Position numbers and translations under genes: made by a program
In this document: positions 38,956-47,327 of the stretch, piece by piece
How positions within the stretch are numbered: position 1 is the first letter of the stretch
How the letters are laid out: every line of letters starts with the position of its first letter
The notes under the pieces: model-generated
The model's database searches: none
What the model was told of the DNA's origin: nothing
What the model saw: the letters and a program-made list of their open reading frames with translations, nothing else
Assembly: GCF_013408655.1 (NCBI RefSeq)
Contig: NZ_JACCBP010000001.1
Span: 1,054,001 to 1,118,000, forward strand
Direction of reading: 5' to 3'
DNA from: Pigmentiphaga litoralis
Lineage (GTDB): Bacteria > Pseudomonadota > Gammaproteobacteria > Burkholderiales > Burkholderiaceae_B
DNA length: 64,000 nucleotides

Positions 38956-39582
38956 TCAGCATGCGCGCCACACGCTGGCAAGCCAGGGTTGCTGCTCGCG
39001 TGGCAGCCCGGCCGGACGGTAGTAATGGTCCACTTCGGCAAAGCCGGCGGCGGTCATGAGCGACCGCCAGCTTTCCAGGTCGTGGTAGGCGCCGTAGCGG
39101 CCGCGATTCCACCCTTCTTCGTTGTTGCCGCGCGGGTTGGAGGTGAACAGCACGCCGCGGGGCCTGAGCGTGGCGCGCAGTTCCTTGAGCACGCGCGGCA
39201 GTTCCTGGCTCGGCACATGGAACAGCACGGCGTTGGCGAAGATGCCGTCGAAGCGGGCCGCCGGCAGGTCGAGCGCCAGCAGATCCTGATGCCAGACGTC
39301 GCACCCCGAATCGGTGCGCGCCATCTCCACGAACTCCGGCGTGCCATCGAGCCCGACCGCGCGATGCCCCAGGGCGGTGAATGTGCGCAGATCGCGGCCG
39401 GGCCCGCAGCCGACATCCAGCAAGTCATAAGGCGCGTCGCCTTCGATCGCCGACAGCAAGGCGTGGATGTTCTGCGAGACGTCGTGGTCGCGTGTCCCGT
39501 CGCGGAAGGGCTCGGCCGACGCGCTGTAGTGCGCGATGGTGCGCGCGGCAATGGTGGCCAGTTCGTCGGGTGCCAGGGGCAT
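38956..39582 (-). CDS. Class I SAM-dependent methyltransferase
   Basis: A 208-residue methyltransferase with motif I LLDVGCGPGRDLRTF, an acidic residue closing strand 2 (AVGLDGTPEFVEMAR) and FANAVLFHVPSQELPRVLKE. The fold is that of small-molecule methyltransferases; no substrate domain identifies a target. GGAG lies eight bases before the ATG at 39582; the longer reading to 39612 has no such site. It is followed by the terminator in front of surE. Confidence 0.85.
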   Translation of the reverse strand: MPLAPDELATIAARTIAHYSASAEPFRDGTRDHDVSQNIHALLSAIEGDAPYDLLDVGCGPGRDLRTFTALGHRAVGLDGTPEFVEMARTDSGCDVWHQDLLALDLPAARFDGIFANAVLFHVPSQELPRVLKELRATLRPRGVLFTSNPRGNNEEGWNRGRYGAYHDLESWRSLMTAAGFAEVDHYYRPAGLPREQQPWLASVWRAC

Positions 39583-39775
39583 GGTCGGACTCCGTATGTC
39601 AGTAAGCGCCATGGTAGACGGTCACAGCGGTGTGCACCGTGATGGGGCGGGTTCACGCGTGGCGGGCCTGCGCCTTTGGCCGTGGACGCACCAGATACGG
39701 GCACAAACGGACGGTTCAGCATGGCACAGCGTTTGCTTGGAAAGGTTTGGTTTCATTTACTGGACGATCTCCGCC

Positions 39776-40561
39776 ATGAAGTTTTTCTCGCTCCTGACCA
39801 GCGTTTCCGCTGCCGCCCTGCTCTTCCACGCTCCGGTTCACGCGCAAGCGGCCCTTGATAACGCAATGAGCAAGAAGGTCATCCACATTGCCGTGCCGAC
39901 CGACTACCCGCCGTACGGCTATGTGGGTCCGGACCTGAAACCCATCGGGCTCGACGTCGAGATGGCTACCCTGATCGCCCAGAAGCTGGGCGTCAAGCTC
40001 GACCTGGTGCCGGTCACCAGCGCCAACCGCATTCCCTACCTGCAGACCAAGAAGGCCGACCTGGTGATCTCGACGCTGGGCAAAAATGCCGAACGCGAAA
40101 AGGTCATTGATTTCACGGCGGCCTACTCGCCCTTCTTCCAGGCTGTGTTCGGCCCCAAGAACATTACCGTCAAGACGCCGGCAGACCTGGTCGGCAAGAC
40201 CGTAGCCGTGACGCGCGGCGCGATGGAAGACCAGGAACTGACCAAGCTCGCGCCCGCAGGCGTGGACATCAAACGCTTCGAAGACAACAACGTGACGGCA
40301 TCGGCCTATGTGGCTGGACAGACGCAGCTGGTGGCGATCGGCGCCGCGGTCGCGGGCACCATCATGCAGAAGAATCCGCAGACCAACACGGAATACAAGC
40401 TGTTGATCAAGGACTCGCCCAACTTCATCGGCATTGCCAAGGGTGAAGACAAGCTGCGCGCCAAGGTGAACGAGATCATCCTGGCCGCGAAGGCCGACGG
40501 CACGATCGACAAGATGTCGCAGAAGTGGCTGGGCCGCCCGGCTGGCACGCTGCCTGAATAA
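39776..40561 (+). CDS. Polar amino acid ABC transporter, periplasmic substrate-binding protein
   Basis: A 261-residue SBP_bac_3 family protein. A cleavable signal peptide (about residues 1-25, ending VHAQA) precedes VIHIAVPTDYPPYGYVGPD, GLDVEMATLIAQKLG, KKADLVISTLGKNAERE and KTVAVTRGAMEDQELT. The ligand is a polar or charged amino acid; the Arg that usually grips the carboxylate is probably in the VTRGAMED loop. It heads an operon with two permeases and an ATPase, separated from them by a terminator-like hairpin. Confidence 0.9.
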   Translation: MKFFSLLTSVSAAALLFHAPVHAQAALDNAMSKKVIHIAVPTDYPPYGYVGPDLKPIGLDVEMATLIAQKLGVKLDLVPVTSANRIPYLQTKKADLVISTLGKNAEREKVIDFTAAYSPFFQAVFGPKNITVKTPADLVGKTVAVTRGAMEDQELTKLAPAGVDIKRFEDNNVTASAYVAGQTQLVAIGAAVAGTIMQKNPQTNTEYKLLIKDSPNFIGIAKGEDKLRAKVNEIILAAKADGTIDKMSQKWLGRPAGTLPE

Positions 40562-40590
40562 GGCGTTCACCCTCCCCCCGCTCGACCCCG

Positions 40591-40621
40591 CCGGACGCTG
40601 CTGGCGTCCGGCTCCTTTTTT
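40591..40621 (+). terminator. Intra-operon terminator-like hairpin
   Basis: GCCGGACGC (40591-40599) and GCGTCCGGC (40605-40613) form a nine-pair stem with a five-base loop, then TCC and five T residues. It lies between the binding-protein gene and the first permease gene, so it may reduce permease expression relative to the receptor. Confidence 0.82.
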
Positions 40622-40647
40622 CCATCGAGCCGCTTCGGGGCTTTCCC

Positions 40648-41310
40648 ATGAACATAACTTTTGATTTTGCCGCGGTGCTCGTGGACTGGCGGCTGTTGCT
40701 GTTCGGCACCCTGATGACGATCAAGCTGACCGCGATCGCGATGGTGCTGGGCGGTCTGGTTGGCGTCAGCGCCGCGTGGGCACGGTCGCAGGGCCCGGTG
40801 TGGCTGCGGCCGCTGGTCGGCGCGTATGTGGAACTGATCCGCAACACGCCGTTCATCGTGCAGCTGTTCTTCATCTTTTTCGGCTTGCCCGCGCTGGGGC
40901 TCAAGCTGTCTGCCGAAATGGCCAGCATCATTGCAATGACGCTGAACCTGGGGGCCTATTCCACCGAGATCGTGCGCGCCGGTATCGAATCGACGCCCCG
41001 CGGCCAGATCGAAGCCGCGCAAAGCCTGGCCATGAATCGCTGGCAGATCTTTACGCGAGTGGTGATGCCGCCCGCGCTGTCGCGTGTGTGGCCGGCGCTG
41101 GTCAGCCAGATCATCATCGTGATGCTGGGATCGGCGGTATGCGGGCAGATCTCGACCGAAGAATTGTCGCTGGTCGCCAACCTGATCCAGAGCCGCAACT
41201 TCCGCGCGTTCGAGGCCTTCATCATCGCCACCGCGATCTACCTTGTGCTGTCCATCGTGCTGCGCCGGCTGCTGAACTGGTTCGGCCCGCGCTTCCTGTT
41301 CAACCGCTAA
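40648..41310 (+). CDS. Polar amino acid ABC transporter permease 1
   Basis: A 220-residue inner-membrane permease of the His/Glu/Gln family. About five membrane helices are visible. It has ELIRNTPFIVQLFFIFFGLP, typical of these permeases, and the EAA loop EAAQSLAMNRWQIFTRVVMP that contacts the ATPase. Its start follows the hairpin by 26 bases, and permease 2 starts nine bases after its stop. Confidence 0.93.
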   Translation: MNITFDFAAVLVDWRLLLFGTLMTIKLTAIAMVLGGLVGVSAAWARSQGPVWLRPLVGAYVELIRNTPFIVQLFFIFFGLPALGLKLSAEMASIIAMTLNLGAYSTEIVRAGIESTPRGQIEAAQSLAMNRWQIFTRVVMPPALSRVWPALVSQIIIVMLGSAVCGQISTEELSLVANLIQSRNFRAFEAFIIATAIYLVLSIVLRRLLNWFGPRFLFNR

Positions 41311-41319
41311 GGACATCCC

Positions 41320-41973
41320 ATGGTCGAATTTTCATTGTGGGACATCGTGCGCAACCTGCTGCTGGCTGTGCGCTGGACCGTGGTCCTGTCGGTCATCGCG
41401 TTCATTGGCGGCGGCGTTCTGGGCATGCTGCTGCTGGTGCTGCGCCTGGCCAAGGTGCCCGGCGCGCAGCGCGGCGTGGCGCTGTTCGTGCAGATCTTCC
41501 AGGGCACGCCACTGCTGATGCAGCTGTTCCTGGCCTACTTCGGCATTGCGCTGTTCGGCGTGGATACGTCGGCCTGGACGGCGGCGGCGCTGGCCCTGAC
41601 CCTGCACGCGTCGGCCTACCTGACCGAGATCTGGCGCGGCTGCGTCAATGCCATTCCGAAAGGCCAATGGGAGGCCTCAAGCAGCCTGGCCATGAACCTG
41701 AAGGAGCAACTGCTGCACATCATCCTGCCGCAGGCCGGCCGTATTGCCATCGCGCCCACGGTCGGCTTCATGGTGCAGGTTGTCAAGGGGACGGCGCTGG
41801 CGTCGGTGATCGGCTTCATTGAACTGACCAAGGCCGGATCGATGATCGCGAACGCCACCTTCAAGCCCTTCCTGGTCTTCAGCTGCGTCGGCCTGATGTA
41901 CTTCTGCCTCTGCTATCCCATCTCGGCCTGGAGCCGCCGACTGGAAAGGAAATTGAATCATGCCAACCGTTAA
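41320..41973 (+). CDS. Polar amino acid ABC transporter permease 2
   Basis: A 217-residue paralog of the preceding permease, with FVQIFQGTPLLMQLFLAYFG and the EAA loop EASSSLAMNLKEQLLHIILP. The two form a heterodimeric channel. The end overlaps the ATPase gene by 14 bases, so translation is coupled. Confidence 0.93.
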   Translation: MVEFSLWDIVRNLLLAVRWTVVLSVIAFIGGGVLGMLLLVLRLAKVPGAQRGVALFVQIFQGTPLLMQLFLAYFGIALFGVDTSAWTAAALALTLHASAYLTEIWRGCVNAIPKGQWEASSSLAMNLKEQLLHIILPQAGRIAIAPTVGFMVQVVKGTALASVIGFIELTKAGSMIANATFKPFLVFSCVGLMYFCLCYPISAWSRRLERKLNHANR

Positions 41974-42751
41974 TCCCGTCGCCCCCGCGGCGTCCGCCGC
42001 CCCCGGCGCCGCGCCGTATGCCCTGGTCGACATCCGCGGCCTGCGCAAGCGCTTTGGCACCAACGAGGTCCTGAAAGGCATTGACCTGCAGATCGGCCGG
42101 CGTGAAGTGGTCTGCATCATCGGCAAAAGCGGTTCGGGCAAAAGTACCCTGCTCCGCTGCATCAACGGTCTGGAGGTCTTTCAGGAAGGCAGCCTGGCCG
42201 TGGATGGCCAGCCGCTCAAGCACAACGACACGCAGGCCATGCGCGAGCTGCGCCAGCAGGTCGGGATGGTGTTCCAGAACTTCAATCTGTTCCCGCACCT
42301 GTCGGCCGGGCAGAACGTGATGCTGGCGCCGTCCCTGGTCAAGCGCTTGGCCAAGACGCCGGGCGAAGAACGCGCCCGCAAGCTGCTGGCGCGGGTCGGT
42401 CTGGCCGAAAAGTTCGATGCCTATCCGGACCAGCTGTCGGGTGGGCAGCAGCAGCGGGTCGCGATTGCGCGCGCCCTGGCCATGGAACCGGCCGTGCTGC
42501 TGTGCGACGAGATCACGTCGGCGCTGGACCCCGAACTGGTCGGCGAAGTGCTGCAGGTGGTCGAATCGCTGGCCGCCGACGGCATGACGCTGATCATGGT
42601 TACCCACGAGATGAACTTTGCCCGGAAGGTGAGCGATCGCGTCATCTTCATGCACCAGGGCAAGGTGCACGAGTCGGGACCGCCAACGGAATTGTTCGGC
42701 AATCCGCAGACGGCGGAACTCAAGCAATTCTTGTCTTCGCTGCATAACTGA
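41960..42751 (+). CDS. Polar amino acid ABC transporter ATP-binding protein
   Basis: A 263-residue ABC ATPase: Walker A GKSGSGKST, signature LSGGQQQRVAIARALAM, Walker B AVLLCDEITSALDPE and H-loop VTHEMNFA. The first ~22 residues are an Ala/Pro-rich extension before the ABC domain. Last gene of the transporter operon. No strong terminator follows, and 42752-43012 holds no recognisable gene. Confidence 0.95.
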   Translation: MPTVNPVAPAASAAPGAAPYALVDIRGLRKRFGTNEVLKGIDLQIGRREVVCIIGKSGSGKSTLLRCINGLEVFQEGSLAVDGQPLKHNDTQAMRELRQQVGMVFQNFNLFPHLSAGQNVMLAPSLVKRLAKTPGEERARKLLARVGLAEKFDAYPDQLSGGQQQRVAIARALAMEPAVLLCDEITSALDPELVGEVLQVVESLAADGMTLIMVTHEMNFARKVSDRVIFMHQGKVHESGPPTELFGNPQTAELKQFLSSLHN

Positions 42752-43012
42752 AGCCGCACTGCCAGCCCCGGGCAGCGTCCACGCCGTGAAGGCGTTGCCG
42801 GGGTTGACGTGGACCGGGGATAAACGTAGCAACCGCGGCCTGCGCGCGTGCAGCGTCGAGCAACATCTCTTGCACAATCGCGTGACCTGCTTACCTCGAT
42901 AGTCCCTAGACTGGGGCCGGGGCTGGGACCGGCTTTGGGTCTTTGCACGGGCCTGGGCCTGGCCTGGCCCCGCCGCCTGGCGTCCTGCCTTGCCATCTTC
43001 GAGGAAGCTTCC

Positions 43013-44317
43013 ATGTTTGCACCCAAGATTCTCATCACGTCCTTGATGCTGGCCAGCCTGGCGGCCTGCGGCGAAACCGCGCGCCTGAGGGTGTCGGACG
43101 GCTACGGCCCCAATCCCCAATTGCCGGCGCCGAACAAGACCCTGGTTCCAACCGTGAACATTGCCAAGGCGGTGGGCTGGCCGGAAGGCGCCACGCCGCA
43201 CGCGGCAGCCGGCACGACCGTCAATGCCTTTGCCGACAAGCTGGATCATCCCCGCTGGATCTACCTGCTGCCGAACGGCGACGTGCTGGTGGCCGAAACC
43301 AACGGCCCCGAGAAGAAACCGTCGGGCATCCGCGCGTGGGTGCAGAGCAAGGTCATGGCGCGGGCAGGCGCCAAGGCACCGAGCGCCAACCGCATCACCC
43401 TGCTGCGGGATACCAACGGCGACGGCGTGGCAGATCAGCGCAGCGTGTTCCTGCAAGGGCTGTTCTCGCCGTTCGGCATGGCCTTGGTCGGCGACACCTT
43501 TTATGTGGCCAATGCCGATGCCGTCATGCGCTTTCCGTATCAGGCAGGCGCGACGTCGATCACGGCGCCCGGCGTCAAGGTGACGGATCTGCCCGGGGGC
43601 CTGAATCACCACTGGACCAAGAACCTGATCGCGTCCAAAGACGGCAAGAAGCTGTACGCCACCGTGGGCTCCAACAGCAATGTGGGGGAAAACGGCATGG
43701 ACATCGAGGAAGGCCGCGCGGCCATCTGGGAAATCGACGTAGCCAGCGGGCAGAAACGCCTGTTCGGGTCGGGCCTGCGCAATCCCAATGGCATGGCCTG
43801 GGCGCCTGGGACCAATGTGCTGTGGACCGCGGTGAACGAGCGTGACGAGATCGGCAGCGATCTGGTGCCGGATTACCTGACGTCGGTGGTGGATGGCGCC
43901 TTCTATGGCTGGCCTTATAGCTATTTTGGTGCGAACGTGGACGAGCGAGTGCAGCCGCCCCGCCCCGACTTGGTCGCCAAGGCCAAGGTGCCCGATTACG
44001 CGCTGGGACCCCATACGGCATCGCTCGGCCTGGCTACATCGACCGGCACGTCCCTGCCCGATACCTTCAAGGAAGGCATGTTCATTGGCCAGCACGGTTC
44101 CTGGAACCGCAAGCCCTACAGCGGCTACAAGGTCATCTTTGTGCCGTTCGCGGGCGGCAAGCCGGCGGGCGCGCCGGTCGATGTCCTGACGGGTTTCCTG
44201 AGCGACAAAGAAGAGGCGCAAGGCCGGCCGGTGGGCGTCGCGCTGGACAGGCAGGGTGCGCTGCTGGTGGCGGACGATGTCGGGAATGTGATCTGGCGGG
44301 TGACGGCGGCGAAGTAA
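43013..44317 (+). CDS. PQQ-type sugar (sorbosone/glucose) dehydrogenase-like lipoprotein
   Basis: A 434-residue exported beta-propeller protein. The signal peptide ends in the lipobox ASLAAC (Cys about residue 21). The propeller contains [35 protein letters not shown], a Ca-like DTNGDG loop, and [25 protein letters not shown], matching L-sorbosone/soluble glucose dehydrogenase families. GAGGAAG precedes the ATG. The substrate is unknown. Its stop codon lies inside the first copies of a 14-bp tandem repeat. Confidence 0.85.
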   Translation: MFAPKILITSLMLASLAACGETARLRVSDGYGPNPQLPAPNKTLVPTVNIAKAVGWPEGATPHAAAGTTVNAFADKLDHPRWIYLLPNGDVLVAETNGPEKKPSGIRAWVQSKVMARAGAKAPSANRITLLRDTNGDGVADQRSVFLQGLFSPFGMALVGDTFYVANADAVMRFPYQAGATSITAPGVKVTDLPGGLNHHWTKNLIASKDGKKLYATVGSNSNVGENGMDIEEGRAAIWEIDVASGQKRLFGSGLRNPNGMAWAPGTNVLWTAVNERDEIGSDLVPDYLTSVVDGAFYGWPYSYFGANVDERVQPPRPDLVAKAKVPDYALGPHTASLGLATSTGTSLPDTFKEGMFIGQHGSWNRKPYSGYKVIFVPFAGGKPAGAPVDVLTGFLSDKEEAQGRPVGVALDRQGALLVADDVGNVIWRVTAAK

Positions 44318-44404
44318 GGGCGGCGAAGTAAGGGCGGCGAAGTAAGGGCGGCGAAGCAAGGGCGGCGAAGCAAGGGCGGCGAAGCAAGGTCAGCGAAGCA
44401 AGGC
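44307..44404. repeat. Seven tandem 14-bp units spanning a stop codon
   Basis: CGGCGAAGTAAGGG is repeated seven times head to tail. Three copies have AAGTAAGGG, the next three carry AAGCAAGG, and the last is CAGCGAAGCAAGGC. The first unit includes the last codons and TAA stop of the dehydrogenase gene. The T-to-C change in later units removes extra TAA triplets. Confidence 0.95.
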
Positions 44405-44476
44405 CGGCCGCGAAGATTGCCCATGTCACGCGGCGACCCGGGGCGGCACTCTTCGGGGCGGCAAAGCGCCAGCCGC

Positions 44477-45007
44477 CTAGCCCTGACCAATGCCCGTCAG
44501 CCCCACCAGTGCCCCGGCGGCCAGCAGCCACAGGGGGTGAATGCGCAGCCGGAAGCCTGCAATCGCGACCACGGCCGTGATCACCGCCAGCATCCATTCA
44601 TGCGCGGTCGCCAGGGTGATCAGTGCCGCGCTGGCCGCCACCAAACCGACCGTCATGGGAATGAGACCGGCTTGCACCTTCACGCGCCAGGGCTTGTCCT
44701 TGAACCGTTCCCACGCATGCAGCGCCAGCCCGGTCACGATGGACGACGGACCGAATTTGGCCAGCGTGGTCACCAGCACGCCGGGCCAGCCGGCAACGTG
44801 CCAGCCCACCAGCGTCACCACCATCATGTTGGGCCCGGGCGCGGCCTGGGCCAACGCGAACATGGCGCTGAATTCCTGCGCCGACATCCATTGATGGACC
44901 TCGACCACCTGCCGCTGCATTTCGGGCAGGATCGTGTTGCCGCCGCCAAAGGCCAGCAAGGACAGCTGGGTGAAGATGATCGCCAGCGAGACAAGCACCG
45001 GGGTCAT
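44477..45007 (-). CDS. Chromate transporter ChrA, half-size subunit 2
   Basis: A 176-residue single-domain CHR protein with about six hydrophobic segments. It has LLAFGGGNTILPEMQRQVVE and FALAQAAPGPNMMVVTLVG, the conserved CHR motifs. It starts inside the stop of the other half (four-base overlap), so the two short CHR proteins are co-translated and probably form one transporter. Chromate efflux is inferred from the family; some CHR pairs have other anionic substrates. Confidence 0.87.
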   Translation of the reverse strand: MTPVLVSLAIIFTQLSLLAFGGGNTILPEMQRQVVEVHQWMSAQEFSAMFALAQAAPGPNMMVVTLVGWHVAGWPGVLVTTLAKFGPSSIVTGLALHAWERFKDKPWRVKVQAGLIPMTVGLVAASAALITLATAHEWMLAVITAVVAIAGFRLRIHPLWLLAAGALVGLTGIGQG

Positions 45008-45585
45008 CGCGCGGCCCGCCAGGTCACGGCCATGCTCAACGGAATCAGCACGGCCATGGTCGGCAACAGCGGCAGTCTGAGCACCGCGATCGCGACGAAG
45101 AACAGACAGGCGATCAGGATGGCTATCGGTTTTCTGCGTATCGGCACGGCGATCTTGAGCGCGGTCGAGATCAGCAGTCCGGCCGCGGCGGCAGCCAGGC
45201 CGGCAAACATGTGCTGCAGATGCGGGCCATTGAACCGCGTATAGATCGAACCCAGCGCGATCACGACGGCAGACGGCGCGGCAATGATCGCAAAGAGGGA
45301 CGCCATGGCGCCGCGGGGGCCGTGGAACTTCATGCCGATGGCCACCGCCAGGTTCAGGATGTTTCCGCCCGGCAGGAATTGACAGAGGCCCAGCAGGTCC
45401 GTGAACTCGGCCTCGTTCAGCCAGTGCTTCTTTTCGACGACCAGGCGATGCGCCAGGGGCAAGACCCCGCCAAATCCGATCATGCCCAGCCCAAGGAATC
45501 CAAGGAACAGATCCATGACCGTGGGCGTCACGGTCGCCTCAGTAGAAGGGGAAGGAGAAGCAGCGGGCAAGGTCGGCGCAAGCAT
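45004..45585 (-). CDS. Chromate transporter ChrA, half-size subunit 1
   Basis: A 193-residue single-domain CHR protein with FLGLGMIGFGGVLPLAHRLVV and LLGLCQFLPGGNILNLAVAIG. The first ~20 residues are Ser/Thr/Pro-rich and outside the domain. It is transcribed divergently from a LysR-type gene and overlaps the second half by four bases. Confidence 0.87.
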   Translation of the reverse strand: MLAPTLPAASPSPSTEATVTPTVMDLFLGFLGLGMIGFGGVLPLAHRLVVEKKHWLNEAEFTDLLGLCQFLPGGNILNLAVAIGMKFHGPRGAMASLFAIIAAPSAVVIALGSIYTRFNGPHLQHMFAGLAAAAAGLLISTALKIAVPIRRKPIAILIACLFFVAIAVLRLPLLPTMAVLIPLSMAVTWRAAR

Positions 45586-45687
45586 CGGAACGTCATCACA
45601 GGGTCATCAGGCTGTGGATGGTAGACCTTTGCGATGCGAGGCCAAATCGATTTTTATACGGCTTTTATGTGATCTACACTCACAAGC

Positions 45688-46575
45688 ATGCAACGCAAAC
45701 TTCCCCCCTTGCAGGCGCTGAAAGTGTTTGAGTGCGCCGCGCGTCACGAACATTTTTCCCTCGCGGCCGAGGAGTTGCACGTCACGCACGGTGCGGTCAG
45801 CCGCCAGGTGGCGGTGCTGGAAGACTGGTTGGGCGTGCAGGTATTCCATCGCCGTGGCAAGCGCGTTCAGCTCACAGATGATGGGCGCCGGTATCTGGTC
45901 ACCGTACAGGCCGCGTTCGACAGCGTGGCCGCGGCCAGCGCGCGGCTGGCGGAATCCGGCACGGTGCGCACCTTGCGGATCAATGCGCTCGCTACCTTTG
46001 CGATGCGATGGCTGCTGCCGCGCCTCAGCCGCTTCCAGCGCCTGTACCCCGCCGTGGAACTGAAACTGGCCACGTCCAACACGGCATTGACGGATGCCAG
46101 CGAAGTGTTCGACGTGGCCGTGCGCCGCGGGCCCGGGCATTGGGCGAACTGCGAAAGCCGTGAATTCATGCAGGAGACAGAAGTGCCGGTATGCAGCCCG
46201 GCGCTGATGCTGCAGTCGCCCATCCGCGAGCCGGCGGACCTGCGGCACCACACGCTGCTGCATTCCGACACGCGGCCTGATGCCTGGCAGAAATGGCTGG
46301 TGTCGGCCGGGCTGTCGCCGCAAGCGTTCGGCAAACGGCAGTTTTTCGACCACTACTACCTGGCGTTGCAGGCGGCTGCCGACGGACTGGGGGTGGCGTT
46401 GGGGCCCCTGCCGCTGATCCTGGACGAGATCGACAGCGGGCGGCTGGTGGTGGCGCTGCGCAAGCCCGACGTGCCCGCGCGCAGCTATTGGTGGATCGTG
46501 CCGCGGCAACATGCCGCGCAGCCGCTGGTACGGGATTTCTGCAAGTGGCTGGAAGACGAGGCGCGGCGGGAATGA
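45688..46575 (+). CDS. LysR-family transcriptional regulator (GcvA-like)
   Basis: A 295-residue LTTR. The N-terminal winged helix reads LPPLQALKVFECAARHEHFS and LHVTHGAVSRQVAVLEDWLG, the GcvA subgroup pattern. The effector domain follows from about residue 92 (VRTLRINALATFAMRW). It lies divergent from the chrA pair with a 102-base shared region, suggesting it controls those genes; an AT-rich stretch at about 45648-45670 could hold the operator. Effector unknown. Confidence 0.92.
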   Translation: MQRKLPPLQALKVFECAARHEHFSLAAEELHVTHGAVSRQVAVLEDWLGVQVFHRRGKRVQLTDDGRRYLVTVQAAFDSVAAASARLAESGTVRTLRINALATFAMRWLLPRLSRFQRLYPAVELKLATSNTALTDASEVFDVAVRRGPGHWANCESREFMQETEVPVCSPALMLQSPIREPADLRHHTLLHSDTRPDAWQKWLVSAGLSPQAFGKRQFFDHYYLALQAAADGLGVALGPLPLILDEIDSGRLVVALRKPDVPARSYWWIVPRQHAAQPLVRDFCKWLEDEARRE

Positions 46576-46659
46576 GATGGCGATAAGCGATGGTGATGCG
46601 GTGGGCGCAGGTAATGAAGCCCTGTCGCCCGGCTCGTGCATCCGCCCGCTTGTATAGAT

Positions 46660-46674
46660 TGCAACTCCGTTGCA
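46660..46674. promoter_or_regulatory. Candidate operator palindrome upstream of the ZnuD-like unit
   Basis: TGCAAC (46660-46665) and GTTGCA (46669-46674) form a perfect six-pair inverted repeat with a three-base centre, 69 bases before the small-protein start. It could be a metalloregulator site, but I cannot match it firmly to a Zur or Fur consensus. Confidence 0.35.
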
Positions 46675-46743
46675 CAATGGCCGCCGACCGTGCGCGACAT
46701 TGCGCCGCCCTGTAACCCCTGTTCCATGAAAGGAGTCGAGACG

Positions 46744-47190
46744 ATGTGGCAAGCCCTTGCCCGCTGCGTTCGACCTGACATGCGACGGCGGCTCGGCGGC
46801 CGGACACGCGCCGGCAGACCGGCTTTCGGGTGGATGGCGATTGCCCTGCTGGTACTGGTCATGCAGACCGCCGGCCTGGCCCACCGCATCCAGCATGGCG
46901 ACGCCGCCATTCCTGGCGTCGCGGCGGCTGTCGCCATGGCCGCAGCGGCCGGATCCGATGCTGCCCCGGACGCATCCACCGACGCGCCGTCCCCCGTCCA
47001 CCTTGGCCATTCCTGTGTCCTGTTCGACGGCGATTCGCTGTTCGTGGGCGGCGCCTGTCTTCCCCCTTCGCTGACGCGATTGCGCGTCACCCAGCTCGCG
47101 CCGCGGTCCTTCGCTGCCTTGCCGGTCGATCTGGCGCCCCTGCGCGCCTTCCACTCCCGCGCCCCACCGCGCGGCGGTCTGTCGTCCTAG
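46744..47190 (+). CDS. Small exported His/Cys-containing protein (DUF2946-like)
   Basis: A 148-residue protein with one hydrophobic segment (about 23-40, FGWMAIALLVLVMQTAGLAH), probably an uncleaved signal or anchor. It contains HRIQHGD and a conserved-looking VHLGHSCVLFDGDSL. Such small proteins occur directly upstream of TonB receptors for copper or zinc in Burkholderiales. AAGGAG nine bases before the ATG at 46744 fixes the start. No function is established; metal handling is inferred from His/Cys residues and neighbours. Confidence 0.65.
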   Translation: MWQALARCVRPDMRRRLGGRTRAGRPAFGWMAIALLVLVMQTAGLAHRIQHGDAAIPGVAAAVAMAAAAGSDAAPDASTDAPSPVHLGHSCVLFDGDSLFVGGACLPPSLTRLRVTQLAPRSFAALPVDLAPLRAFHSRAPPRGGLSS

Positions 47191-47327
47191 CCTGAGCTGT
47201 GCCGGTGGCGCGTTGCCGCCGGCGTCGATTTCTGTCCGGGAACCCTGCGCGTCCGTCCCTGTCCGTGCCCATGGCGCGTGGCCTGCGGCATCACGCAAAC
47301 CGGTTCCGGTACCCCTTCAAGCATCCC

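Noticed and set aside
41879..44359. An 826-codon minus-strand frame opposite the ABC transporter and dehydrogenase genes
   Set aside because: Shadow of plus-strand genes; its N-terminal [11 protein letters not shown] repeats come from the 14-bp array.
44307..44404. Possible CRISPR array
   Set aside because: Units are 14 bp and directly adjacent with no spacers; no cas genes nearby.
44125..44490. Repeat-containing minus-strand frame with LLRRP repeats
   Set aside because: Generated by the 14-bp tandem repeat; no ribosome-binding site or homology.
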